Below are positions 50,872 through 60,127 of a stretch of DNA of 64,000 bases, in pieces (position 1 is the first letter of the stretch; the number at the start of each line of letters is the position of its first letter). Under the pieces are notes generated by a model that searched no databases, was not told the DNA's origin, and saw only the letters and a list, made by a program, of their open reading frames with translations. The DNA is taken from NCBI GenBank assembly GCA_024275165.1, contig JAJRZQ010000012.1, positions 186,001-250,000 of the forward strand, read 5' to 3'. The stretch is from a bacterium. Its GTDB lineage: Bacteria; SAR324; XYD2-FULL-50-16. Both the position numbers and the translations under genes were made by a program.

Positions 50872-50903
50872 TAGATAACGGTTGACTCTTTTTTTGTCAA
50901 CCG
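50872..50903 (-). promoter_or_regulatory. tRNA-Ala promoter overlapping an inverted repeat
   Basis: On the minus strand, TTGACA (50895-50900) is followed after 17 bases by TATCTA (50872-50877), placing the start near 50865, just before the tRNA. The -35 box lies in one arm of an 8-bp inverted repeat, CGGTTGAC/GTCAACCG (50879-50886 and 50896-50903), with a T-rich 9-base centre. Confidence 0.5.
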
Positions 50904-51080
50904 GAAAACAATCTTTTGAGAAAGCGCTGAAAAACTCAAAGTTTTCTTTACGGAGCGGGTTAACGCCGCCAAATCAATGAATGAAGTAAATTGTTGGTTT
51001 GCTGATCCGGATTCGTTTCCGGCTCACCAAAGATGAAAAAAGCTCAGGAATGGGGTTTTTAAGAAAAACACCGGGTAAAG

Positions 51081-51782
51081 CTAGGCATCGGCCTTATTTT
51101 TCCCCTCTTCACCGGCGGGCCCGTAGAGGCGGCGCGAACCGCTTAAGTCTTGCTGGAGAAGGTAGCGCAGTACAATCCATTGATTTCGCCAAAAAGAAGG
51201 CCAAAACCCAATTCGTTGGTATCTACGGGAGCTAGTGCATAGGGGTAGCTTAGAATGGATTAAGGCCCCTTGTTGGCGAATCCGACGAACAAACTCAAAA
51301 TCTTCCATGATTTCCATGGAGGCAAAGCCCCCTAGTTGATTAAAAAACTCCCGAGAGATAAACAATCCCTGATCCCCATAGGACAACCCCAAGTAGCGAC
51401 TCCGCAAGTTGGCTCCTTTTTGGGTGAGCCAAGCGGCAAAGCCCTGTGTATCTAAAGCAAAGGCAAAGGCGCCGGCGCGCCTCGGTTGGTTTAGGATTTG
51501 TTCAATCTCTTCTTTCCATCCTTGGGGCAGGCTGGAGTCCGCATGGAGAAAGAATAACAGTTCGCCTTGGGCCTGGGCGGCTCCAAAATTAAGCTGATTC
51601 GCTCTTGGGCGAGGGGCGCGAAAGAGCCGGATTCCCGGTAAGCTTTGCAATATCCTAAAATCCTCCTCGCTACCCTCGCCCTCTACCACGATGCACTCGA
51701 TATCGGGCTGTGCCGCCAACTCCTTGAGCAGGGGGAGGGGGCGGGAACCTTCATGCAACAGGGGAAGAATGACCGAGATCAT
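51081..51782 (-). CDS. glycosyltransferase, TIGR04283 type
   Basis: The 233-residue GT2-fold enzyme starts ISVILPLLHEGSRPLPLLKE, has the nucleotide-binding FLHADSSLPQGW (Asp-x-Ser in place of DxD) and GDQGLFISREFFNQLGGF with IMEDFEFVRR as acceptor motif. It belongs to the family labelled TIGR04283 (arsenosugar-associated/uncharacterised GT2), which commonly pairs with the TIGR04282 protein. The two overlap by four bases here. Sugar donor and acceptor are not known for this organism, and no arsenic gene is seen nearby. Confidence 0.85.
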   Translation of the reverse strand: MISVILPLLHEGSRPLPLLKELAAQPDIECIVVEGEGSEEDFRILQSLPGIRLFRAPRPRANQLNFGAAQAQGELLFFLHADSSLPQGWKEEIEQILNQPRRAGAFAFALDTQGFAAWLTQKGANLRSRYLGLSYGDQGLFISREFFNQLGGFASMEIMEDFEFVRRIRQQGALIHSKLPLCTSSRRYQRIGFWPSFWRNQWIVLRYLLQQDLSGSRRLYGPAGEEGKNKADA

Positions 51783-52393
51783 GATAAAACCAGTTGGGGG
51801 TAAAACCTTAAATCCGGGGGTTCGTCGATGTCTCTCAAGGTGGGGAGGAGTACCGGATGAAGGTCAAGATCCTTAGCCCGCTCTAAGGTGAGTTGGCAGA
51901 CCTTTGGAGTACTCCAGGGAATATCGTGAAAAAGAGAGGGCACGGGGCGGGCGAGGCCGATGAGATAATACCCGCCATCAACGCAAGGGCCAAGGGTGAA
52001 GGGGGATTGATCCAAGGCCTGAAAGGCTTGGGATAAAATTTCAGCAGAGAGGTCTGGGATGTCGGTTCCCACCAACACCACTTTGTTGGCCCCCGCGGTA
52101 AAAGCTCGTTGGAATTGACTCGACATTCTTTGTCCTAAATCGCCCGCGCTTTGGGGCGTAAAGCAAAAACCCTCGCCTGCCCATAAGGCAAGCAGGCCCG
52201 GTTGTTGGCCCCCATAGGCGATTTCTAAAGCGATTGCCTCTTGCTGAGCGAGTTGCGAGGCCGCCGTAAAAACCCTCTGGGCCAAGAGTTGGTAGATTTT
52301 TAAGGCTCCTTCCGGCCCCAAGGCGGGGATCAAACGGGTTTTAACCTGACCGGCAAGGGGTTCTTTCGCAAAAATAATGAGTTGGTGGGGCAT
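51779..52393 (-). CDS. TIGR04282/DUF2064 nucleotidyl/glycosyltransferase
   Basis: The 204-residue protein begins LIIFAKEPLAGQVKTRLIPA, the characteristic start of DUF2064 (TIGR04282) GT-A-fold proteins. It contains VVLVGTDIPDLSAEILSQAF and LGPCVDGGYYLIGL, with the conserved Asp and Gly residues. Members resemble CofC-like nucleotidyltransferases and are linked to the TIGR04283 glycosyltransferase. The pair is cotranscribed with the chorismate-mutase-like gene upstream. Confidence 0.87.
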   Translation of the reverse strand: MPHQLIIFAKEPLAGQVKTRLIPALGPEGALKIYQLLAQRVFTAASQLAQQEAIALEIAYGGQQPGLLALWAGEGFCFTPQSAGDLGQRMSSQFQRAFTAGANKVVLVGTDIPDLSAEILSQAFQALDQSPFTLGPCVDGGYYLIGLARPVPSLFHDIPWSTPKVCQLTLERAKDLDLHPVLLPTLRDIDEPPDLRFYPQLVLS

Positions 52394-52400
52394 CCTTTGC

Positions 52401-52967
52401 CTAGCCTTGTCGGAGGGATTCCATTTTTAAAGCCTCGGTGTGAACCGCTTCAAAGAGGCTTAAGACAAAGGACCAGGGGAGGCCCCATTGATCGGCGTCT
52501 TGGCGTTTTTTGCGCATCAGCGCTTCCCACCGCGCCGGGTCTAGGGGGGGCAACCCCTGCCGGGCTTTGAGTTGGCCGATTTCGCTGACCACGGCAAAAC
52601 GCTGGGCCAAGATTAAGATTAATGCCTGCTCCAGCCGCTTTAAGGGCGTGCGAAAGGCTTGCTCGGAGAGGCCTTCTAAGTCGAGAGTCAGCAGGGTTGG
52701 GTCTGGTTGCGGCCGGGTATCGTATAAAAGACGAAACAGGACCTGAACAAAGTCGAGGGTCAGGCCTTGCATTTCAGCGAAATTCGCGAGTCCCTTGATC
52801 TCTTCGATACGCTGGACGCTGGGGGTTAGAGGGCGGTTTTTGGCCGTTTTCCAAGCGAGAGCTTGTTTTAGGATCCGCAAGCGCTCGCTCAAGAGGGGTA
52901 AAAGAGCGGCATCGAGTCGATCAATGGAGGCCCGGTGGTTTTCTAAAAGTTTGCTTCCTTCATCCAT
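52401..52967 (-). CDS. tandem AroQ-type chorismate-mutase-like protein
   Basis: A 188-residue all-helical protein holding two copies of the AroQ fold. Copy 1 (about residues 5-80) begins LENHRASIDRLDAALLPLLS; copy 2 (about 100-175) begins TPLKRLEQALILILAQRFAV. Both keep the equivalents of E. coli Arg11, Arg28, Lys39 and Arg51 by spacing, and copy 2 keeps Asp48. The catalytic Glu52 position appears to be Ile in copy 1 and Trp in copy 2, so activity is uncertain. Normal AroQ proteins are dimers of one copy. ATG 52967 gives an eight-base overlap with the upstream CoA-binding gene; an in-frame start at 53000 is less likely. Confidence 0.72.
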   Translation of the reverse strand: MDEGSKLLENHRASIDRLDAALLPLLSERLRILKQALAWKTAKNRPLTPSVQRIEEIKGLANFAEMQGLTLDFVQVLFRLLYDTRPQPDPTLLTLDLEGLSEQAFRTPLKRLEQALILILAQRFAVVSEIGQLKARQGLPPLDPARWEALMRKKRQDADQWGLPWSFVLSLFEAVHTEALKMESLRQG

Positions 52968-53367
52968 GCAGGTTCCACTCGATTTTAGGGCAGTGATCAA
53001 AAATCAGGGGAATTCCCGCTTGTTCAATTGCTTGATTGAATTCTTCGTTCACGACACCCAATTGGCACCAAAGCAATTTGGGTTGGAGTCGCAAGATTTC
53101 GGGGAGGAGGTCCGGCAGGCGGGTGGGATTTAAAAAGAGGTCGATCCAATCGACTTCTCCTGGAGCGAGTTCCGCTAAAGAAGCCTTGGCCCGGATTCCT
53201 AAAATCTCCCCCCCCGTGGGGTTGATGGGGGTGATTTGAAAGCCTTGTCCTTGTAAAAAGCGCCCGATTTGAAAGCTGGGGCGATCTTGGTTGGCGCTCA
53301 AGCCAACAATAGCGACTTTTTTATGGGTCTGAATAAAAGACAAGGCTTCTTTGCCTGAGAGCGTCAT
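52960..53367 (-). CDS. CoA-binding domain protein (YccU-like)
   Basis: The 135-residue Rossmann-fold protein has VAIVGLSANQDRPSFQIGRF near the N-terminus, ITPINPTGGEILG, IDLFLNPTRLPDLLPEIL and LWCQLGVVNEEF, all standard for the YccU/CoA_binding_2 family related to the N-terminus of succinyl-CoA synthetase alpha. Function is not established. I chose ATG 53367 because GAGG lies six bases before it; the ATG at 53379 has no site. First gene of the minus-strand group ending with the two glycosyltransferases. Confidence 0.88.
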   Translation of the reverse strand: MTLSGKEALSFIQTHKKVAIVGLSANQDRPSFQIGRFLQGQGFQITPINPTGGEILGIRAKASLAELAPGEVDWIDLFLNPTRLPDLLPEILRLQPKLLWCQLGVVNEEFNQAIEQAGIPLIFDHCPKIEWNLHG

Positions 53368-53464
53368 ACAATACCTCATGCGAGTTGAAAGAGCCTTTGA
53401 GTCGGTTAAGGCTCTGGATTAGGCAACGATTTCTGGAAGGACGGCAACGCCTTGACGGCCTTTG

Positions 53465-55195
53465 TCACTGTTCTGTATCAGTATAGCGATTTCTGAGCTG
53501 TAAGGCAAATGACTCTGCCTCGTCTAAGGAGTGTTTATTGATGAATTGAAAGGCGATTTTTTTACAATCAATGGAGTTCACCTTGCTCAGAATCTTTTTG
53601 GTTTTTAAGATCATATTGGGACTCATGGAGAAGGTGATTTCACCGACTCCCAATAAAAACATTTGCATAATCGGGTCTGAAGCCAGTTCCCCGCAGATGG
53701 ATAAGGGCTTGTTGCGGCGATTGGCTTGGGTAACGATCTGCATGAGCATCTTCAGCACGGCGGGATGGTAGGGACTAAAGAGATCGGTGACATGCTCGTT
53801 GAGACGGTCCACCGCCAGAGCATACTGAATCAAGTCATTGGTGCCAATGGAAAGAAAATCACAGACATCCAACAATTCATCAATCAAAAATACCATGGCC
53901 GGGGTTTCGACCATGCAACCTAAGGGGATATCCACCTGAGTCAGACCTAAGGCCCTTTTTTCTTCTTCGATCAACTCTTTGGTGCGGGTGATTTCTTCGA
54001 TTCTCGTCACCATGGGCAACATGATGCGAATGCGTCCTTGCTGAGCCACCTGAATCAAGGCACGGAGTTGCACCCGAAAGAACTTTTCTTCTTGCAGGCA
54101 GATGCGGATTGCTCTTAAGCCCAAAGCGGGGTTCGATTCTTTTTCCAGGTCCTTAAAGAGGCCATAGCTTTTATCCGCGCCGATATCCCAGGTGCGAATC
54201 GTGACGGGACTACAGTCGGTTTCTTGTAAAATCTTAGAAAAAAGGCGCATTTGCTCTTCTTCATCGGGCAGGCGGTCTTTTAAAAAAAAGAGAAACTCGG
54301 TACGCACTAAGCCGATGGAGGGAATCTTTAATTTTTGGATCAAGGAGAGTTCTTCCAAAAAATCCAAATTCGCCGCCAAGTCAACTAAAGGATCATCAGC
54401 GAGACGGCAATCCACATTGATCAGTTTATCCAACTCGTTTTGGTAAAAACTAAACCGCTCTTGCTTGTTTAGTTTTTCTTCGATCATCTCTTCGGAAGGT
54501 TGATCAATGACTTCTCCGGCATTGCCGTCTAAAATGAGGATGTTATCATCTAAGATGCGCTGGGTTGCCGCCTGCACCCCCACCACCGCGGGGATATTCA
54601 TCGCCCGCGCGAGAATGGAGGAATGGCTGGTAGTGCCTCCCAATTCGGTGACAATGCCTAAGATATTTTCTTTATTTAAATGAAAGGCGTCCGCGGGGCT
54701 CAAGTCATGGCAAACTAAGATGACCGGATCTTTCAAGCGGGAAAGGTCTAAAAACTTGTTTTGCTGTAGGTTTTTCATCAAGCGTTCGCCCAATTGACGA
54801 ATGTCGTCGAAGCGAGCGCGGATATAAGGGTCGGGCAGGGCCTTAAATTTTTGTTCCAGGTTGGCAATCACCCGAATCAAGGCCCATTCGGCATTGATCT
54901 TGTTGTGGGTGATTTTGCCTTGAATCGCGGGGATAAACTGCTTGTCTTTTAAAAAGAGCCGATAGCCGGCAAAGATTCCCTGAAACTCCTCGGAGAGGTC
55001 ATGGGATTGGGTTTCCAGCTCTTTTAATTGAGCCTCGGTGAGTTGTAACGCCTGATCGAGCCGCTCTAACTCTTGAGGGATGTCTTGGTCATCCGAAAGC
55101 TCAATGCGGGGGTAATTGACAAAGGCGGAATGGATTTTTAAGGCCTTGCCAATGGATACCCCTTCAGATACTCCAAGACCATGGTAGGTTTGCAT
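53465..55195 (-). CDS. ptsI: phosphoenolpyruvate-protein phosphotransferase (PTS enzyme I)
   Basis: Enzyme I transfers phosphate from PEP to HPr. The 576-residue protein has the N-terminal HPr-binding helical domain, the phosphohistidine site GGTTSHSSILARAMNIPAVV (about residues 186-205) and the C-terminal PEP barrel with LRAIRI, RIMLPMVTRIEE, GCMVETPA, LSIGTNDLIQYALAVDR and active-site Cys in SICGELASDP. Length matches normal PtsI with no GAF domain, so it is not PtsP. HPr and EII genes are not in the window. Followed 98 bases later by the CoA-binding gene. Confidence 0.97.
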   Translation of the reverse strand: MQTYHGLGVSEGVSIGKALKIHSAFVNYPRIELSDDQDIPQELERLDQALQLTEAQLKELETQSHDLSEEFQGIFAGYRLFLKDKQFIPAIQGKITHNKINAEWALIRVIANLEQKFKALPDPYIRARFDDIRQLGERLMKNLQQNKFLDLSRLKDPVILVCHDLSPADAFHLNKENILGIVTELGGTTSHSSILARAMNIPAVVGVQAATQRILDDNILILDGNAGEVIDQPSEEMIEEKLNKQERFSFYQNELDKLINVDCRLADDPLVDLAANLDFLEELSLIQKLKIPSIGLVRTEFLFFLKDRLPDEEEQMRLFSKILQETDCSPVTIRTWDIGADKSYGLFKDLEKESNPALGLRAIRICLQEEKFFRVQLRALIQVAQQGRIRIMLPMVTRIEEITRTKELIEEEKRALGLTQVDIPLGCMVETPAMVFLIDELLDVCDFLSIGTNDLIQYALAVDRLNEHVTDLFSPYHPAVLKMLMQIVTQANRRNKPLSICGELASDPIMQMFLLGVGEITFSMSPNMILKTKKILSKVNSIDCKKIAFQFINKHSLDEAESFALQLRNRYTDTEQ

Positions 55196-55230
55196 GCTGT
55201 AAGCTTCCTGAAATTAAGCCCCGGGTTGGC

Positions 55231-57069
55231 CTATTTTTTTCGCAACTGGGTCAAATCCCGCACCGCGCCCTTAGCCGCGGAGGTTACCATCAAGGAGTAG
55301 GCCTGTAGGGCCACGGAAAGAGGTCGATCTCGTTCGGGTCGAAAGGCCTTTTCTCCCTTGCTTTGCATGATTTCCCGACGCTTTTTCAGGGTCTCGGGAG
55401 CAACGACAAGATGAATCGAGCGTAGAGGAATATCGATAGTCACTAGATCCCCCTCTTCGACCAAACCGATTTCCCCCCCCTCGGCCGCTTCGGGCGAAAC
55501 ATGACCAATGGAGAGGCCGCTGGTTCCGCCGGAAAAACGCCCGTCTGTGATTAAGGCGCAATCCGAACCCAATCCCTTGGATTTTAAAAAGCTGGTGGGA
55601 TAGAGCATTTCTTGCATCCCCGGCCCGCCCTTCGGCCCTTCGTAGATAATAAAAACGACATCTCCCTTGACAATTTGATCGGCTAAAATGGCTTGACAGG
55701 CATCGTCTTGGGAGTGAAATACCCTCGCGCGACCGGTAAACTTCCAATTGCTTGGATCCACGCCCGCGGTCTTGACCACGCAGCCCTCTTGGGCGATATT
55801 GCCGTAGAGTACGCAAAGCCCACCCTCTTGCGCATAGGCGTGAGCCCTGTCGCGGATGCAGCCTTGTTCGCGGTCGAGGTCTTGACTCTCCCACTTGGCG
55901 TTTTGGCTAAAGGCCTTGATGTTGAAAAAGCCACCTGGCCCCGCGGAAAAAAGGTCGAGGGCCTTTTGGTTGTCGCTGCGCTTTAGGTTAAAGGCGGCAA
56001 TCTGCTCGGCTAAAGTCAGGCCCGATACGGTGGGGGAAGAGCCGTCAAGCTTTCCTGCCTTGAAGAGTTCGCCTAAAATCGCCATGATGCCGCCTGCGCG
56101 GTGTACATCTTCGATATGGTAGGAACTCGAAGGGGCCACCTTGCAAAGAGTGGGCACCTGCCGACTCAGTTCGTCCATATCTTTCATGCTGTAGTTGATC
56201 TTGGCTTCATGGGCAATGGCTAAGAGGTGCAATACGGTGTTGGTCGAGCCGCCCATGGCAATATCTAAAGCCATGGCGTTTTCAAAGGCCTTGCGATTGG
56301 CGATGTTGCGGGGCAGAACTTGATCTGAAGCGGAAAAATAATACTGCTTTGCCATCTCTACAATGCGCTTTGCCGCTTCTTCAAAGAGTAGCCAGCGCCG
56401 TTGGTGGGTGGCCACCAGAGTTCCATTGCCCGGTAGAGCGAGGCCTAAGGCCTCAGCGAGACAATTCATCGAGTTGGCCGTAAAGAGGCCCGAGCAGCTA
56501 CCACAGGTAGGGCAGGCATTGCGCTCGATTTCGTTCAATTGACTTTCGGAGACACTTCGATCCCCCCCGGCGATCATGGGATCAATCAAATCCAGTTTGA
56601 CTCCTTGGCTCAATCCGGCTTCCATCGGCCCCCCGGAGACAAAAATGGTCGGGATGTTGAGGCGCATGGCGGCCATCATCATGCCGGGGGTGATTTTATC
56701 GCAGTTGGAGATACAAATCATGGCATCGGCGCAATGAGCGTTGACCATGTATTCCACCGAATCGGCAATCAAGTCGCGACTCGGTAGGCTGTACAGCATT
56801 CCGGCATGCCCCATGGCAATGCCGTCGTCAATGGCAATGGTGTTGAACTCCACCCCAAAACCGCCGGCTTGGTCGATGACCTCTTTGACCTGCTGCCCTA
56901 CATCTTTTAAGTGGACATGCCCCGGCACAAACTGGGTAAAGCTGTTGACGATCGCGATGATGGGCTTGCCGAAATCTTGGTCTTTCATTCCCGTAGCGCG
57001 CCATAAAGAGCGGGCCCCGGCCATGGTTCGCCCTTCGGTGGAAGTGGCGCTTCTGAGTTTTCCCTTCAT
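55231..57069 (-). CDS. ilvD: dihydroxy-acid dehydratase IlvD
   Basis: IlvD dehydrates dihydroxy acids in valine, leucine and isoleucine synthesis using an FeS cluster. The 612-residue protein has [20 protein letters not shown] at the start, cluster ligands in [14 protein letters not shown] and [20 protein letters not shown], and the C-terminal [20 protein letters not shown]. Full length and intact. Together with the damaged leuA it represents the branched-chain pathway here. Its start overlaps the end of the unknown upstream gene by four bases. Confidence 0.98.
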   Translation of the reverse strand: MKGKLRSATSTEGRTMAGARSLWRATGMKDQDFGKPIIAIVNSFTQFVPGHVHLKDVGQQVKEVIDQAGGFGVEFNTIAIDDGIAMGHAGMLYSLPSRDLIADSVEYMVNAHCADAMICISNCDKITPGMMMAAMRLNIPTIFVSGGPMEAGLSQGVKLDLIDPMIAGGDRSVSESQLNEIERNACPTCGSCSGLFTANSMNCLAEALGLALPGNGTLVATHQRRWLLFEEAAKRIVEMAKQYYFSASDQVLPRNIANRKAFENAMALDIAMGGSTNTVLHLLAIAHEAKINYSMKDMDELSRQVPTLCKVAPSSSYHIEDVHRAGGIMAILGELFKAGKLDGSSPTVSGLTLAEQIAAFNLKRSDNQKALDLFSAGPGGFFNIKAFSQNAKWESQDLDREQGCIRDRAHAYAQEGGLCVLYGNIAQEGCVVKTAGVDPSNWKFTGRARVFHSQDDACQAILADQIVKGDVVFIIYEGPKGGPGMQEMLYPTSFLKSKGLGSDCALITDGRFSGGTSGLSIGHVSPEAAEGGEIGLVEEGDLVTIDIPLRSIHLVVAPETLKKRREIMQSKGEKAFRPERDRPLSVALQAYSLMVTSAAKGAVRDLTQLRKK

Positions 57070-58814
57070 TTTTCCTGAATCATGGTAAAGAATTTATCAA
57101 AGGCTTCCAAGACTTCGGGAGACTGGAAGCTGTATTCGAACACCGACTCCCCCCGTATAACGCGCTGGTCAACGGGCTCCCCCATGGGAGCGAGTTTTTT
57201 GTTGCAACCGTAGATAAAATAAGGCGTAAACTGGTAGTTGGACTGGGTTCCGCTTTTTTGGTAGCCCATGCCCAACTGCTTGGCCTTGACTTCTGCCCCA
57301 AGAAAGCAAAAGTGCCAGGTCTCATCGGGGCCGGTTTTTTCCTTGATGAGATAGGGCAAAATCCATTCGTGCTTGGGGGTTCTGCGTTGGATCAAGGTTG
57401 ACTCGCTCACGCTGCTGAAGATGCGAGTGAGCTCTTTGGCAAAATTTTTATAGCCTTCCAGCCCCATTTTACTGCGCAGCAGGGTCAAGGTTTTGGGGAA
57501 GTCCCCTACGGTTTTTGTTAAGTAGGGAAAATCAATTTCGTTTTTCTTTAGTTTGATGACTTCGTAGGTGGTTTCAAACTCTTCGGGTTCTGGCTCGGGC
57601 ACATTGACCAGTTCCGGCTTTTCGCTTGCCTGGGGCTGCCGAGCCGATGCTTTGGGCATTGGCTTGGCTTTGCCGCCCGTGACCATTTCCTTGAGTTTGG
57701 CGATACTTGCCTTGGCAGCGGTGGTTGCCACGGCGAAGTGTTGCACGAACTCGGAGAATCCACCGAAGTTTTCGCTCAGGGCTTCGATTTCTGTTTTAAG
57801 GTCGTCTGCTACTTCAGCGTTGACCTGAGCGGTGAGGTCGTTAAATACATTGGAGGGGAGTTGTTGAAGGATTTCAATCTCTTGTTCCGGCGCAATGGAG
57901 ACCCATTCAAATACGGTTTTCCCCTCAAAGGAGTATTTTTTATAGATTTCGGTTTTAGCAGGATTCCCCGCTAAGGTATCTTGCATCCAGTGGATCAGAA
58001 ACTCTTGTTTTAAAATCTCAAAATCCAAAAAATTGTAATGAAAGCTTTTGACCTCTCCGGCGATTTTTGCCTTCATCCCTGAATAAAAGTAAATAAAAAA
58101 GAAGTGATTGCGATAATTGAACTTTTTTAACACATGGGGGAAGATGTAACTGATCTCTTGTTCCTTGCGTTTTAAAATCGCTTCAGGAGAGATATGCTGG
58201 GGAGTGATCCCGCGATAAAGCTCTTTTTGGTATTTGGGCTGGATGCACATCTGGAACATGAGCCGAAACACGGTTTTTAGGTTTTGTAAAATCTCAATCT
58301 GCTTTTTGGAGGGAAAGTGCGAAGGGAAGGCCCCCCCAGAGGTGATGCGATTATACAAAACATCAATCGACTCAATGGTTTTGTTGAGCTTATAGAGATC
58401 CCAAAGAATACGGATTTCTTTTTCTTGGTCGTTTAGACCGCGAAAGACCAAGAATTTTTTATCGTCGGACTCTTTTACCTGAAAAAAATGCAGCAAAAGA
58501 ACCTTGATCCCCCCCTTTTGGTAAAAGGGAGGAAGAAATTGCAGGTACTTCTTTTTTAAAATAGGATCAGAAACCTGATCGCGAATCCATTCGATTCGGT
58601 GGCGAAGGAACTGCACCAAGAATTTACGCATTGCCATCGCTTCTCGAACATCTTCAGAGTCATAATCGAATTTGGATTCGAAATATTGCTCTTGCAAGAG
58701 CTTTAAGTTGTCTTGCCAAAATTGCACCTTTTGCAGCATATCAATAATCAACTGCTCAGGGCTTTTTGGTTGCTCTATGATGATCAAGTCGACGACTTTT
58801 TTTAAGTCGGACAT
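57066..58814 (-). CDS. unknown protein with a duplicated domain
   Basis: A 582-residue soluble protein that I do not recognise. Residues 1-220 are helical ([20 protein letters not shown]). Residues about 222-320 and 484-578 look like two copies of one domain: YIFPHVLKK and WILPYLIKE start them, [16 protein letters not shown] matches [16 protein letters not shown], and [19 protein letters not shown] matches [18 protein letters not shown], with 74 and 71 residues between first and last landmarks. A Pro/Lys-rich linker (about 375-415) separates them. It is translationally coupled to ilvD (ATGA overlap) but shows no metabolic-enzyme motif. No signal peptide or membrane helix. Confidence 0.72.
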   Translation of the reverse strand: MSDLKKVVDLIIIEQPKSPEQLIIDMLQKVQFWQDNLKLLQEQYFESKFDYDSEDVREAMAMRKFLVQFLRHRIEWIRDQVSDPILKKKYLQFLPPFYQKGGIKVLLLHFFQVKESDDKKFLVFRGLNDQEKEIRILWDLYKLNKTIESIDVLYNRITSGGAFPSHFPSKKQIEILQNLKTVFRLMFQMCIQPKYQKELYRGITPQHISPEAILKRKEQEISYIFPHVLKKFNYRNHFFFIYFYSGMKAKIAGEVKSFHYNFLDFEILKQEFLIHWMQDTLAGNPAKTEIYKKYSFEGKTVFEWVSIAPEQEIEILQQLPSNVFNDLTAQVNAEVADDLKTEIEALSENFGGFSEFVQHFAVATTAAKASIAKLKEMVTGGKAKPMPKASARQPQASEKPELVNVPEPEPEEFETTYEVIKLKKNEIDFPYLTKTVGDFPKTLTLLRSKMGLEGYKNFAKELTRIFSSVSESTLIQRRTPKHEWILPYLIKEKTGPDETWHFCFLGAEVKAKQLGMGYQKSGTQSNYQFTPYFIYGCNKKLAPMGEPVDQRVIRGESVFEYSFQSPEVLEAFDKFFTMIQEK

Positions 58815-59104
58815 GGTAATTTACTGAAAAGTTCCTATTTTATTATTCTTTTGGTCCTAAAAGCGTGTTTTGGTGCTGAACTTGAATTCCTGAGGAAAAC
58901 CGTCAGGGCCTTTTGCTTTTTTTGGCGACTTGCCTGGGATGAAGCAAAAAAAACATTTGGCTCATCAAGGCACCAAGGTGAAAAAACAAGGGGTATTTTG
59001 CTTGGGTTTAAATTCTCGTTTTTTCTTTGGGTCGATCTTCGACTCCCAACTGGAATGACTGATGCTAAGCTTTTTGTCTGGATTCAGCAACCCTTTTTAA
59101 CATA

Positions 59105-60127
59105 GTGACGGTGAGCGCAAAAGGAAATGAAAAACGGATTGCCCTGGTTTTGGGAAGGGCATTGCTGCCGCTGCTGAGCATCGTTTTGCTCGGGAGTTTA
59201 GGGTATCATTTTATTGAGGGTTGGCCTTGGTTTGACAGCCTGTATATGACCATCATTACCTTGACGACGGTAGGTTATCAAGAAACCCACCCTTTGAGCC
59301 AAATCGGCAAAGGATTTACCTTGATTTTGCTCTTGGTGGGAATCGGTAATTTTGCCTATGTGGTTCGAACCCTTTCATTGGATTTCTTAAACCCGCTGCT
59401 TTCAGGATATTTTAAGGATTTACGCATGGAGCAGACATTAGAAAAACTTAAAAACCATTATATAATTTGCGGTTATGGCCGCATCGGTAGGGATGTGGTC
59501 GCTCAGTTGCTGGCGGCGGATAAATCCGTGGTGGTCATTGATGGGCTCGAACCGGAAAAACTAGGTGGGGTAGATTCTGGTTTGTTGTTTGTTCAAGGGG
59601 ATGCCAGTCATGAAGAGGTTTTATATAAAGCGGGTATAGAGCGGGCGAAGGGATTGGTCAGCGCGGTGCGCTCCGAGGCGGAAAATGTTTTTATCACCAT
59701 GACGGCTCGGGGAATCAACGCGAAACTTTTTATTATCGCTCGTTACGAAGAAGAACCAACGAAAAAAAAGCTGATCCGCGCCGGCGCCAACCGAGTAATC
59801 AATCCTTATAGCATTGGCAGCAGCAAGATCAGTCAGATTATTTTACAGCCCACGGTGAGTAAAATTATTGATTTTGCCTCCTCTCATGAAGGCTTAAATT
59901 TAAATTTTGAAGAATTCGACATCCACCCCACCCATCCCTTTGTCGGGCAAACTCCACAAACCTGCGGGGTGAGAGAACAATTTAATGTCATTATCATCGC
60001 GGTGGAAAAAGCAGGGGGAAGAATCATCTCCAATCCCGGCGCCCAATATGTCTTTGAAGCGGGAGACAAGGTGGTGATGATTGCCGATCAACAAGAAATG
60101 GTTAAACTGTTAAAAAGCTATGCTTGA
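59105..60127 (+). CDS. two-TM potassium channel with RCK/TrkA domains
   Basis: The 340-residue protein has two membrane helices (about residues 12-32 and 72-92) around a pore with filter TTVGYQE, then an RCK_N domain (YIICGYGRIGRDVVAQLLAA, about 118-240) and a TrkA_C domain (about 255-340). This is the MthK/Kch-like architecture of ligand-gated potassium channels. The filter ends GYQE, not GYGD or GYGE, which is unusual. The start is GTG 59105 (GTG 59111 is possible). It overlaps the WD40 gene by eight bases. Confidence 0.88.
   Translation: MTVSAKGNEKRIALVLGRALLPLLSIVLLGSLGYHFIEGWPWFDSLYMTIITLTTVGYQETHPLSQIGKGFTLILLLVGIGNFAYVVRTLSLDFLNPLLSGYFKDLRMEQTLEKLKNHYIICGYGRIGRDVVAQLLAADKSVVVIDGLEPEKLGGVDSGLLFVQGDASHEEVLYKAGIERAKGLVSAVRSEAENVFITMTARGINAKLFIIARYEEEPTKKKLIRAGANRVINPYSIGSSKISQIILQPTVSKIIDFASSHEGLNLNFEEFDIHPTHPFVGQTPQTCGVREQFNVIIIAVEKAGGRIISNPGAQYVFEAGDKVVMIADQQEMVKLLKSYA

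Noticed and set aside
58851-59105. 84-codon frame before the potassium channel gene.
   Set aside because: No ribosome binding site, no family likeness and Phe/Trp-rich composition like a random frame of AT-rich DNA.
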